64,000 nt of DNA, taken from assembly GCA_001898405.1 (NCBI GenBank), contig MKTW01000009.1, forward strand, positions 62,001 through 126,000. Direction: 5' to 3'. Below the pieces are notes generated by a model. That model had not been told where the DNA came from. It ran no database searches and saw only the letters and a list, made by a program, of their open reading frames with translations. Origin of the DNA: Sphingobacteriales bacterium 44-61. GTDB lineage: Bacteria; Bacteroidota; Bacteroidia; Chitinophagales; Chitinophagaceae. The translations under genes were made by a program, and so were the position numbers. How positions within the stretch are numbered: the stretch's first letter is position 1; each line of letters starts with the position of its first letter. Of this stretch, positions 17,832-25,210 are shown in pieces.

Positions 17832-18254
17832 TCATCTACAATTTTTACAAACCCCTTCCACTACCACTTCAATATGTTGTTGTGAGTAACCTGCCGGAAG
17901 TTTTATATTAGGAGTAACCACATCATCCAGGCAAAAAGTGTTTTTGCAGGAGCTACATACAAAATGTACGTGATGATCGTGATGATGGCCGGAAGCACAA
18001 TCGTCTTTGCACAATGCATAACGGATAGAATTATCCGCTGTCGGAATGGTATGAATGATCCCTTTTTCTACAAAGGTTTGCAATGTGCGGTAAACGGTAA
18101 CGCGATCAAATTTTTCACCTGCCTTTTTCTCAATATCACCATGCGCCAGCGCACCGGGTTGCTCCAGGAATAAATGAAGTATCTTTTCCCTGCTGGCCGT
18201 TACGCTTAACTGGTTTTTCTTCAATATTTCTTTGATATCGTTAGTCATAATCAT
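17832..18254 (-). CDS. Fur-family transcriptional regulator (Fur/Zur/PerR class)
   Basis: 140 residues. A winged helix (about 8-85: TASREKILHLFLEQPGALAH, FDRVTVYRTLQTFVEKGII) precedes a metal-binding dimerisation domain with GHHHDHHVHFVCSSCKNTFC and a final VCKNCR. The two CxxC pairs form the structural zinc site, and the His-rich run holds the sensory site. Which metal it senses cannot be read from sequence. It directly abuts the SCO gene (stop and start separated by no bases), so translation is probably coupled. The operon faces merC, and a palindrome between the merC promoter boxes is a candidate operator. Two in-frame ATGs (18254, 18248) are possible starts. Confidence 0.92.
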   Translation of the reverse strand: MIMTNDIKEILKKNQLSVTASREKILHLFLEQPGALAHGDIEKKAGEKFDRVTVYRTLQTFVEKGIIHTIPTADNSIRYALCKDDCASGHHHDHHVHFVCSSCKNTFCLDDVVTPNIKLPAGYSQQHIEVVVEGVCKNCR

Positions 18255-18848
18255 TTATTCACTCAACATTTTCTCAATGTCTTTTTCCAGGTTACGGACC
18301 TCGCTTTCCTTTAATCCATCGTATATTCTTTTCACTTCACCTTTACGGTTAACGAGGGCCCAGAACTGGGTATGCAGGAAATCATCATCGATATTTTTCA
18401 GGTTATTGGCAGGATCATCAATGGTATAGCTGATCCTTGCCATCGTATACAAGCTATCCTTCCTGCCGGTTAAAAAGATCCACTGTTTTGTATCCACACC
18501 CATTGAATCAGCATAGTGTTTCAGCTGACGGGCAGAATCTGTTTCAGGGTCGCAGGTATGAGAAAGGATCAGGAAGTCTTCCCGGCCTTTGAACTTTTCA
18601 TATACTTTCCGCATGTTATTGTTCATCGTAGGGCAGATGCCGGGACAGGTAGTAAAAAAGTATTCTGCTACATACACTTTGCCTGCCACGTCTTTGTCTG
18701 TCACCTGTTGGCCGTCCTGATTAGTAAAAGCAAAGGGCTGCACCATCGAGATGGTGTCATTGCGGACAAGCCATTTCTTTACTACCAGATAGAAACCCAC
18801 TACTAATACCACAAAAAAACCCGTGTAGATGATCCATTTTTTTGACAT
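18255..18848 (-). CDS. SCO1/SenC family copper-binding thioredoxin-fold protein
   Basis: SCO proteins deliver copper to cytochrome oxidase or act as periplasmic thiol-disulfide factors. 197 residues from ATG 18848 (MSKKWIIYTGFFVVLVVGFY), which gives a proper N-terminal membrane anchor; an upstream in-frame start would add an unlikely leader. The copper motif is FFTTCPGICPTMNNNM (CxxxC), with the conserved His in FLHTQFWALVN. It is the first gene of an operon with the Fur-family regulator, and the operon is divergent from merC, so metal control is likely. Confidence 0.93.
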   Translation of the reverse strand: MSKKWIIYTGFFVVLVVGFYLVVKKWLVRNDTISMVQPFAFTNQDGQQVTDKDVAGKVYVAEYFFTTCPGICPTMNNNMRKVYEKFKGREDFLILSHTCDPETDSARQLKHYADSMGVDTKQWIFLTGRKDSLYTMARISYTIDDPANNLKNIDDDFLHTQFWALVNRKGEVKRIYDGLKESEVRNLEKDIEKMLSE

Positions 18849-18910
18849 ACTGCCTGTTTTGTGCCGCAAAGTTACCCCAAGACGGCGATTTTGCCAGAAA
18901 TGAACTAAAT

Positions 18911-18944
18911 TTTGCAACATTGTTGCTTTTTCTGCTTATATTTG
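18911..18944 (+). promoter_or_regulatory. merC promoter with embedded palindromic operator candidate
   Basis: A perfect -7 box TATATTTG (18937-18944) lies 13 nt before the merC ATG, and a -33 TTTG (18911-18914) lies 22 nt upstream of it. The palindrome GCAACATTGTTGC (18914-18926, 6-bp arms around a central T) sits between the two boxes, which is where a repressor would block polymerase. The Fur-family gene in the divergent operon is the obvious candidate regulator; this is inference. Confidence 0.6.
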
Positions 18945-18957
18945 CGGTCCATTACTT

Positions 18958-19359
18958 ATGCAAGGAAAACTCCGAAAAATCAATTGGGACGCCCTGGGGA
19001 TCACCGCTTCTGTAGCTTGTGCCATTCATTGTGCCGTGTTGCCGCTATTCCTTTCTTCGTTACCACTGTTTGGGATCAACATCATCCACAATTTGGTATT
19101 TGAGGCCGGAATGGTACTGTTGGCCTTCTGCATCGGCGTTTATTCCCTTTATCATGGCTACCGCAGACACCATCATAACAAATGGCCGATAGCCTTGTTC
19201 ACCATTGGCATCCTGCTACTGGTTTTCAAACTCTTCTTTGTGCATTACGATACCTGGTTACTGATCCCTGCCGTAATACTGATCGTCAGCGCACATTTTA
19301 TGAACTACAAACAATGCCGTGTACACAACCACGCACACGTGGATGACTGTAATCATTAA
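18958..19359 (+). CDS. MerC-domain membrane protein
   Basis: 133 residues with four membrane segments (about 13-33, 40-60, 72-90 and 96-113). The first contains the paired-Cys motif ACAIHCAVLP, the metal/thiol site of MerC-like proteins. The C-terminal tail CRVHNHAHVDDCNH is rich in His and Cys and could bind a metal. In Tn21 MerC imports mercury, but chromosomal Bacteroidota MerC-domain proteins occur without mer genes and their substrate is not settled. No merA or merR lies nearby. The divergent Fur/SCO operon suggests zinc, copper or iron handling instead. Confidence 0.85.
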   Translation: MQGKLRKINWDALGITASVACAIHCAVLPLFLSSLPLFGINIIHNLVFEAGMVLLAFCIGVYSLYHGYRRHHHNKWPIALFTIGILLLVFKLFFVHYDTWLLIPAVILIVSAHFMNYKQCRVHNHAHVDDCNH

Positions 19360-19380
19360 ATAACTACGAAAAGCAGCAAT

Positions 19381-19440
19381 CCTTCCCGTCTTCCCGCCTT
19401 ACCGGTAAAAATTTACCGGTAAGGCGGGAAGACGGGAAGG
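19381..19440. repeat. dispersed palindromic repeat, copy 1
   Basis: A 60-bp palindrome with 29-bp perfect arms and a 2-nt centre (AA). Its core is CGCCTTACCGGTAAA. It begins 21 nt after the merC stop. The right flank continues GGTCG, matching the outer foot of copies at 36190-36261 and 44136-44197, while the left flank has lost the matching CGACC. No T-run follows. Confidence 0.95.
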
Positions 19441-19491
19441 GGTCGTTCAAGACAGATTTTGCTTAACTTCAGTGATCTTAGTTTTACAAGT

Positions 19492-19914
19492 ATGAAATGT
19501 CTTTTACTTACCGGTTTCTTATTTGTTTCGTTTATTGGGATGTCCCAGGACAAGGATAGAACTACCATACTCAGGATTCTCGATGAACAAACCCAAGCCT
19601 GGAACCGTGGTGATCTTGAAAACTTCATGAAAGGCTACTGGAAAAATGATTCGCTTTGTTTTATCGGTAAAAGCGGGGTCACTTATGGATGGAACAATAC
19701 ACTCGATAATTATAAGCGCGGCTATCCCGATACGGCTGCAATGGGAAAACTGCATTTTGATATTCTTTCTGTGAAACGCCTTTCTCCGGAATATTATCAT
19801 GTCATTGGCAAATGGTATCTGCAGAGAAGCGCCGGGGACCTTTCTGGTCATTACACGCTCGTGTTCCGTAAAATAAAAGAAGAATGGGTGATCATTTCAG
19901 ATCATAGCAGTTAG
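19492..19914 (+). CDS. secreted DUF4440/SnoaL-like (NTF2 fold) protein
   Basis: 140 residues from ATG 19492, chosen because it gives a clean signal peptide (MKCLLLTGFLFVSFIGMSQ); an earlier in-frame start at 19459 would bury it. The mature part, with ILRILDEQTQAWNRGDLENF, YGWNNTLDNYKRGYPD and WVIISDHSS, is the DUF4440 / NTF2-like fold, a small alpha+beta cone used for ligand binding or ketosteroid-isomerase-like chemistry. The function here is unknown. A box TAGTTTTA at 19479-19486 with TTTG at 19458-19461 could form its promoter, ending only 5 nt before the ATG. Confidence 0.8.
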   Translation: MKCLLLTGFLFVSFIGMSQDKDRTTILRILDEQTQAWNRGDLENFMKGYWKNDSLCFIGKSGVTYGWNNTLDNYKRGYPDTAAMGKLHFDILSVKRLSPEYYHVIGKWYLQRSAGDLSGHYTLVFRKIKEEWVIISDHSS

Positions 19915-19939
19915 CCATTTTAACTGAAATACAAAGTTG

Positions 19940-20710
19940 TTATGGCACCAGCAAGCTTTTAAATGTTGTTGAATCCCCGCTAAAAACGTTGAAATCAACT
20001 TTAGATGTGATGCCATTCACATTTCCCTGGTCATTATGTTGCCAGAAAGACCAGCTTCGCCCAATCCTTGGTTGTTCCTGCTGGTAATAATGCGCTACCC
20101 AAAGTGGGTAATCATCAAAATCGCTGCCCAGGTTCTGTTTGTAAAAATCAACATTGGTATAGATCACCGGTGTAACCCCATAGTAAGTTTCCACGGTTTG
20201 CAACCATTTCTTCACTTCCCTTTGCAGTTGTGCCCTGGAAACGCCAAACCGCTGCTCCACATCAAGCACAGGAGGGAGGTCGCCGCTTTTTAATTCCACC
20301 CTTTTGATAAAATTTTCTGCCTGCATTTTTCCATCCTTGCTGGCTATAAAAAAGTGATAGGCCCCTCGTATCACTTCATTGCTTTTTGCCTTTCTCCAGT
20401 TGCGTTGGAATTGCGGGTCCATATTGCCGATGCCTTCTGTGGCTTTGATAAATGCAAAACCGAGCTGTACTTCGCCCACTTTCATCTTCTTTACTTCTTC
20501 CCAGGCAATAATATTCTGATAGCGCGATACATCAATACCATGAATGCCGTAGTTGTTGGGGATCGTGATGCCGAATTCAGGATAGCGGGTAAATTTTACC
20601 TGGCGATACATCAGCCATTTGTACATGAGCCATACTGCCACTGACAGAAACACAAGAACTGAACCCAGGAAAATAATACGGAGAAGCTGTTTTTTTCGGC
20701 GGGGGGGCAT
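19940..20710 (-). CDS. GH25-family muramidase (lysozyme), membrane-anchored
   Basis: Glycoside hydrolase family 25 enzymes cleave the MurNAc-GlcNAc bond of peptidoglycan. 256 residues: a basic start (MPPRRKKQ), one membrane anchor at about 10-31, then the catalytic barrel with the family signatures GIDVSRYQ, LGFAFIKATEG, AYHFFIASKDG, PPVLDVEQ (catalytic Asp/Glu), VIYTNVDFY and SWSFWQHNDQG. All expected acidic residues are present. It should act on the periplasmic face. It converges on the DUF4440 gene and lies 67 nt downstream of the transposase gene. Confidence 0.92.
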   Translation of the reverse strand: MPPRRKKQLLRIIFLGSVLVFLSVAVWLMYKWLMYRQVKFTRYPEFGITIPNNYGIHGIDVSRYQNIIAWEEVKKMKVGEVQLGFAFIKATEGIGNMDPQFQRNWRKAKSNEVIRGAYHFFIASKDGKMQAENFIKRVELKSGDLPPVLDVEQRFGVSRAQLQREVKKWLQTVETYYGVTPVIYTNVDFYKQNLGSDFDDYPLWVAHYYQQEQPRIGRSWSFWQHNDQGNVNGITSKVDFNVFSGDSTTFKSLLVP

Positions 20711-20777
20711 TCGGGAGACTTCGCTTTGTTCTAAGCAACAAATATAAGCAGTATCCGGGAGCTGCTGGCACCTCCCA

Positions 20778-21404
20778 TCAATTACGTATATGTCTTACTA
20801 AAAAACTTCCGTTAAAACTTTCTGAAGCACCAAGCAATTGCTCAATTGCCGGCAGCTTGCTAATGTTTACCAATCCGTGGTACCCTGCATAATCGCGGGC
20901 AGAGCTGTAAGGGAAGTCAGGAGCCAGGTCAACAAATCTTTCACGCACGGGATTTTCATGGATGTATTCATAATATTCCACCAGGCGGGCGGGCTGGTCC
21001 ATTTCAATTATGCTGCGGCTACTGCGGTTTTGCCAGATATTGTATTGCCGAAGTGAATTGGGAGACACTTCAATGCTTTGAAAACGCTTCAACAACCATT
21101 CACGCCTTGTTTCCGGCTCAGTTTCGATTGCTGCAAGGATCTTTTGCGTAGTAAATATCTTGTATTGCTGCTCTATTTCGTCCATTGAATATCCTGCTTG
21201 CGGCTGCACCAACAGGTGAAGATGATTGGTCATAAGGCACCAGGAATAAACGATCAACCCTTTGCTTTCTATGAAATGGTTCAGGGTATGAACGATTACC
21301 TGCTTATATACGGGGCGGATGAAGATATCCACGCCGTCAACCGTTTCCAGCGTAATAAAATAGCTGGGTTGCTTTGCCGGTTGATATCTTTCATCGTTCC
21401 ACAT
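20778..21404 (-). CDS. REP-associated tyrosine transposase (RAYT; Y1_Tnp / IS200-like)
   Basis: 208 residues of the single-strand HUH-type Y1 transposase fold: YFITLETVDGVDIFIRPVYK, the metal-binding NHLHLLVQ (residues ~60-67), a candidate nucleophile region EQQYKIFTTQKIL (Tyr81), and the conserved C-terminal YIHENPVRERFVDL plus FPYSSARDYAGYHG. This is the RAYT pattern of Bacteroidota: single chromosomal genes, not flanked by IS ends, thought to mobilise or maintain REP-like palindromes. No direct or inverted repeats flank the gene. Three long palindromes of one family occur in this window, the nearest 1.3 kb away. Which Tyr is catalytic needs an alignment. Confidence 0.9.
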   Translation of the reverse strand: MWNDERYQPAKQPSYFITLETVDGVDIFIRPVYKQVIVHTLNHFIESKGLIVYSWCLMTNHLHLLVQPQAGYSMDEIEQQYKIFTTQKILAAIETEPETRREWLLKRFQSIEVSPNSLRQYNIWQNRSSRSIIEMDQPARLVEYYEYIHENPVRERFVDLAPDFPYSSARDYAGYHGLVNISKLPAIEQLLGASESFNGSFLVRHIRN

Positions 21405-21568
21405 AAGATTGTTTTATAAAAGGCTCATGCAACAAACCTTGCCCTGCTATGGGCAAATGCTGTTCCAAACAATTAAAATGTGCATAATAATCCCATTTAA
21501 CACTTGATTTTCCCTCATATGTGGGAGATAAATACCCCTTTACAGGTCAGGCTTCAAACAACCTGGAA

Positions 21569-21741
21569 GGCTTAGCAGATCATTTTGGCGACAAAAAGCA
21601 TTTTTCCATTGACGAAAGGCATTCCCCGCTTACGATCTCTCCTGGTCGCCCTCTTATGGCTGTATAGAGAAGCTAAGCCCTGTTTCATCTAAAAGCTGTT
21701 TTGCCTTGTGAAAGGCAAAGTAGTTTCGGGATGAAAAACAG
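21569..21741 (+). promoter_or_regulatory. structured leader or small RNA upstream of a small secreted protein gene
   Basis: The gap 21405-21758 holds no gene but two nested foldable units. Unit 1: GGCTTAGC (21569-21576) pairs with GCTAAGCC (21672-21679), enclosing GGCGAC (21587-21592) with GTCGCC (21645-21650). Unit 2: CTGTTTCATC (21680-21689) pairs with GATGAAAAACAG (21730-21741) with a 2-nt bulge, enclosing TTTGCCTT-GTGA-AAGGCAAA (21700-21719), an 8-bp stem capped by a GNRA-type tetraloop. Unit 2 ends 17 nt before the next ATG. A smaller hairpin TTGCCC/GGGCAA lies at 21439-21456. It matches no riboswitch class I can name. Confidence 0.4.
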
Positions 21742-21758
21742 CCATTAAACGTTATGCC

Positions 21759-22094
21759 ATGAAAAAGATGATCAAAACAGGCTTATTCACAGCCGCACTC
21801 CTACTGGCTTTCTTTATTGCCCCGGCACAGGAAAACTCCATTCCCAAATGGGTTTCCGAAAAAGGATACTGGGTGGTGGAAGGAAATGTGCATACCCCGC
21901 TCAATAACATTATCCGTTTTTATAACAATGATGATGCGCTGGTGTATACAGAAAGCCTGAAAGGAGTGAAGCTGAATATCAACAAGCGTAAAGTGAAAAT
22001 GAAACTTAAGCAAGCATTGGAAGCTGCTATCATTGCCTGGGAAAGCAAAAAAGGAAAGATGGAAGAATTGGCATTGGTAAAAAACAGCTTATAA
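21759..22094 (+). CDS. small secreted protein, unknown function
   Basis: 111 residues with a signal peptide (MKKMIKTGLFTAALLLAFFIAPAQ). The mature part of about 87 residues contains WVSEKGYWVVEGNVHTPLNN, TESLKGVKLNINKRKVKMK and a terminal helix LEAAIIAWESKKGKMEEL. I do not recognise a family; it looks like a small alpha/beta periplasmic protein. It is preceded by the structured leader described at 21569-21741 and followed by a terminator at 22214-22250, so it appears to be a single-gene transcription unit with regulated expression. Confidence 0.7.
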   Translation: MKKMIKTGLFTAALLLAFFIAPAQENSIPKWVSEKGYWVVEGNVHTPLNNIIRFYNNDDALVYTESLKGVKLNINKRKVKMKLKQALEAAIIAWESKKGKMEELALVKNSL

Positions 22095-22213
22095 AATACC
22101 TCGTGATTGTGGTTCCTTTCCTGGCTATTTTATCAGAAAGGAGGAGCTCTCGTTAACTTCTGCAGTTCTCGATGGGCAAAGCTATGGCTCCTGTTGAGGC
22201 GCTTCAGCGGTCA

Positions 22214-22250
22214 GGGCCCTGTTCTGCGAAAAAACGGAACGGGGCCTTTC
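22214..22250 (+). terminator. rho-independent terminator after the small secreted protein gene
   Basis: GGGCCCTGTTCTG and CGGAACGGGGCC pair (with G-U pairs and one bulge) across CGAAAAAA, followed by TTTCTATT. It lies 120 nt after the stop at 22094 and before the LytS-type kinase gene. Confidence 0.65.
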
Positions 22251-22345
22251 TATTAAAGCCGTTTGTCGCCGGAAAAGCTCCATACAGCGATAATAGTCCT
22301 AATCTCCATGCCGGAACCGGATAGGGTCGTAAATTTAATCCAGGT

Positions 22346-23500
22346 ATGGACCGTTATCCTTTCATATTTTCTGACAAACCGAAATACCGGATACGTCGCC
22401 ACCTGATCTTCTGGGCTTCATGGTGGCTGTTCATGGGATTTTTGTATTCATTTCTTGCAATTAATCAGAAAAATTATGGTCAGCAACTGTCAGTAGCCCT
22501 GGTAGATTCGTTGATATTCATGAGTGCTCACATTCTTTTGTCTTATACCCTCATGTACTTTGTGATTCCAAAGTATGTGTTGAAAGAAAAATACATAGTT
22601 GCATTCGCCTGGGTGATCAGTCTTTTTCTTATTACTGCCGCTTATTCCTCCTTTCTCACCCTCGTAGTCATCCCTCCCGTACATAAGCTTTTATACTTTG
22701 CCGGATGCAAATATTTAGCAGGGGTTCCTCTTACTACAGCTTCCATCAATTACTCTTTTATGGCTGGCTTGCGGGGAGGCATTACCATCGGTGGCCTGGC
22801 CGCTGCCATCAAGCTGATAAAATCCCTTTACCTGAAAGAACAGCGCAATCTGCAATTAAAAAAAGAAAACGCTGAAAGCCAGTTGCAGTTATTGAAAGCA
22901 CAGGTCCATCCGCATTTCCTTTTCAATACGCTGAATAATATTTATTCTTTTACGCAGAATACTTCGCCCCAGGCATCCAAGCTGGTGACCGGTTTATCGG
23001 ACCTTCTCCGATTTATCCTGTACGAATGCAATCAGCCCCTGGTTCCACTGTCCAAGGAATTAAAAATGATCGGTGATTATATAGAGCTGGAAAAGGTACG
23101 CTATGGCAATGAGCTGGAGCTGCATCTTGACCTGCCAACAGAAACCGATGACCTTTATATCGCACCGCTTCTTTTATTGCCACTGATAGAAAACTGCTTT
23201 AAGCATGGCACCAGCCAGATACTGGAGCAGCCCTGGGTAAGCCTGCACATCGATCTGAAAGACCGGCAAATGCAGATGAAGCTGCTGAATGGGAAATCAG
23301 TTAAATCAACAACGCCCAAAAGCGGGTCAGGCATTGGCATTAATAATGTGAAGAAACGGCTGGAACTTCTGTATCCCGGAAAACATGAGCTGACCATTAC
23401 TGATGAAGAAGATGTATTTATCGTAAACCTTAAAATAGAACTGGAGCAGGTAAGCCAGCCTGTTTTAAGAACAAATCTTTTATCACTGGAACATGCCTGA
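22346..23500 (+). CDS. LytS/YehU-type sensor histidine kinase (second pair)
   Basis: 384 residues of the His_kinase (PF06580) type. Four membrane segments fall in the first ~150 residues (about 20-40, 50-75, 84-110 and 135-155). Then comes the block LKAQVHPHFLFNTLNNIYSF with the phospho-acceptor His, followed by an ATPase with APLLLLPLIENCFKHG and SGIGINNVKKRLELLYPG. Its last codons overlap the LytTR gene by 8 nt, so the two proteins are translationally coupled and form a two-component system. It is distinct in sequence from the first LytS protein at 7953. Confidence 0.94.
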   Translation: MDRYPFIFSDKPKYRIRRHLIFWASWWLFMGFLYSFLAINQKNYGQQLSVALVDSLIFMSAHILLSYTLMYFVIPKYVLKEKYIVAFAWVISLFLITAAYSSFLTLVVIPPVHKLLYFAGCKYLAGVPLTTASINYSFMAGLRGGITIGGLAAAIKLIKSLYLKEQRNLQLKKENAESQLQLLKAQVHPHFLFNTLNNIYSFTQNTSPQASKLVTGLSDLLRFILYECNQPLVPLSKELKMIGDYIELEKVRYGNELELHLDLPTETDDLYIAPLLLLPLIENCFKHGTSQILEQPWVSLHIDLKDRQMQMKLLNGKSVKSTTPKSGSGIGINNVKKRLELLYPGKHELTITDEEDVFIVNLKIELEQVSQPVLRTNLLSLEHA

Positions 23501-24206
23501 ACCGACCACCATACGTTGCCTGGTTGTGGATGATGAACCTCCTGCAAGAGAAATCCTCCGTCGCTATATTGAGCAGGTACCAGGCCTGCAGTTAACAGCC
23601 GAATGCGGTAATGCCCTTCAGGCATTTGCTCTATTGCAACAGCAACCAGTTGATCTCATTTTCCTGGATATACGGATGCCCCAGCTAAATGGAAATGATT
23701 TTCTGAAAACGCTGAAGCATCCTCCCAAAGTGATCTTTACTACTGCTTTTGCCGAATATGCATTGGAAGGATATGAACTGGATATAGTGGATTACATGCT
23801 TAAACCAGTACAATTTGACCGGTTCCTGAAAGCCGTGAACAAAGCTTATCAACTTACGCAGGTAAAGATTGAACAGCCCATACCCGAAGAAAAGAAAAAC
23901 GAATCCTTTGTTTATTTCCGTGCCGAGAGGAAAATGATCAAAGTAATGCTACGCGATATACTTTTCATTGAAAGCATGAAGGATTATATAAAAGTGATCA
24001 CCACCAGTGGCACTATTATTACCAAACAATCCATCAGTTCAGTAGAAGCTATGTTGCCTGAGCGGGAATTTATACGGGTGCACCGTTCCTATATTGCATC
24101 CATTGCCCACATCAAATCCTTTACCTCCGAGATCATCGAAATTGAAAAAAAGGAAATCCCGATCGGCAAACTATTCCGGAACGAAGTAATGAAAATGCTG
24201 AGTTAA
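23493..24206 (+). CDS. LytTR-family response regulator (second pair)
   Basis: 237 residues. The receiver domain has LVVDDEPPAREIL, phospho-acceptor Asp in IFLDIRMPQLNGNDF, Thr in IFTTAFAEY and Lys in VDYMLKPVQFD. The LytTR domain (about 135-235) contains FVYFRAERKMIKVMLRDILF, FIRVHRSYIASIAHIKSF and a final EIPIGKLFRNEVMKML, close to the LytTR consensus. It starts inside the kinase gene. Its stop codon directly abuts the stop of the convergent PhnD-like gene with no intergenic base. Confidence 0.94.
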   Translation: MPEPTTIRCLVVDDEPPAREILRRYIEQVPGLQLTAECGNALQAFALLQQQPVDLIFLDIRMPQLNGNDFLKTLKHPPKVIFTTAFAEYALEGYELDIVDYMLKPVQFDRFLKAVNKAYQLTQVKIEQPIPEEKKNESFVYFRAERKMIKVMLRDILFIESMKDYIKVITTSGTIITKQSISSVEAMLPEREFIRVHRSYIASIAHIKSFTSEIIEIEKKEIPIGKLFRNEVMKMLS

Positions 24207-25112
24207 TTAATCCGCAAATTGCTGAAGAATACGTTGAAGATCATCTTTATTACCCAATACTTTTCTGAAAGGGTCATAAAAAGCATCAGTGATAGCGATA
24301 TAGCGGGTTGCTTGCTTGGCTTCCGACCATCCTGCTTTAATGGAAGCAAGAACAGTAGGGCTTTGCACATGAAGCGTTATAAAAGCATCTTGTATCTGGC
24401 GTAGTTTTTTCCCACTCAGTTTTTTATTGAATAATACTGGACCAAGCGGTATTTCAGGAGATCTCCAAACCAATCGCAATTTCGCGGCATTGGAAGAGTC
24501 TTTTGCGAGGCTGCGATCATATTCCGTCAACCCCATAGTAGCGAGGTCAGCCTTACCAGCCAGGATAGCCTCTACAGCTGTGGCATGGGTGCCAGCATAG
24601 CTCACTGAGGCAAACGAGGTTTCGGCATCCGGAATTCCGGCATAGCTTAGCGCAAGGCGGGGCACCAGGTTGCCCGAAGTGGAGCCTTTTGCCACCAGGG
24701 CCAGTCTTGTTTTACCGGCCGCTGCTTTAATATCTTCCAAAGCATGAATAGAAGAAGATGCCGATGCCAGGAAGGCGGTTTTATAGTTGTCTTTGGCAGT
24801 TTCACTTACTTCCAGGGCCAATAGTGGCCGCATTGGATAAGATTTCCCGGAAGCTTGCAGCAGGAAATAACCAAAAGTGTTGATCAGTGCAATATCCACC
24901 TCATCTTTCCGTATGGCTTCAATAAACGCATGAACAGTGGGATAGCTTTTTACTACAGCATCAAAGCCATATTCTGATTTTAGCTCATCTGCAAATGGCT
25001 GGATATTGGCAATCCGGTTATTATCTGCATACTGATAAGTGGCGATACGGAGAGGCTGGGCTGCAGCAGATATAAAGAAAAATATAAAGGCAAGAGATAG
25101 CAGTTTATTCAT
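24207..25112 (-). CDS. PhnD-like phosphate/phosphonate-type periplasmic binding protein
   Basis: 301 residues with a signal peptide (MNKLLSLAFIFFFISAAAQ) and a type II periplasmic binding fold: LRIATYQYADNNRIANIQPF, VDIALINTFGYFLLQ, ALVAKGSTSGNLVPRLAL, GKADLATMGLTEYDR and RSPEIPLGPVLFNKKL. This is the PhnD / phosphonate-binding-like family, which also includes sensors of other small ligands. No ABC ATPase or permease gene is adjacent, so it may serve a distant transporter or a sensor. The neighbouring LytS/LytTR pair is convergent, not in an operon with it. The ligand is unknown. Confidence 0.85.
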   Translation of the reverse strand: MNKLLSLAFIFFFISAAAQPLRIATYQYADNNRIANIQPFADELKSEYGFDAVVKSYPTVHAFIEAIRKDEVDIALINTFGYFLLQASGKSYPMRPLLALEVSETAKDNYKTAFLASASSSIHALEDIKAAAGKTRLALVAKGSTSGNLVPRLALSYAGIPDAETSFASVSYAGTHATAVEAILAGKADLATMGLTEYDRSLAKDSSNAAKLRLVWRSPEIPLGPVLFNKKLSGKKLRQIQDAFITLHVQSPTVLASIKAGWSEAKQATRYIAITDAFYDPFRKVLGNKDDLQRILQQFAD

Positions 25113-25210
25113 ACAGGCAAATTAAAGAAGAAGACAGGTATAAAAAGAAGAATTGTAGTGAATTGGGTTAAACGGTAGTTCAATTGTTGACTTCTTTGTT
25201 ATTTTATGGT

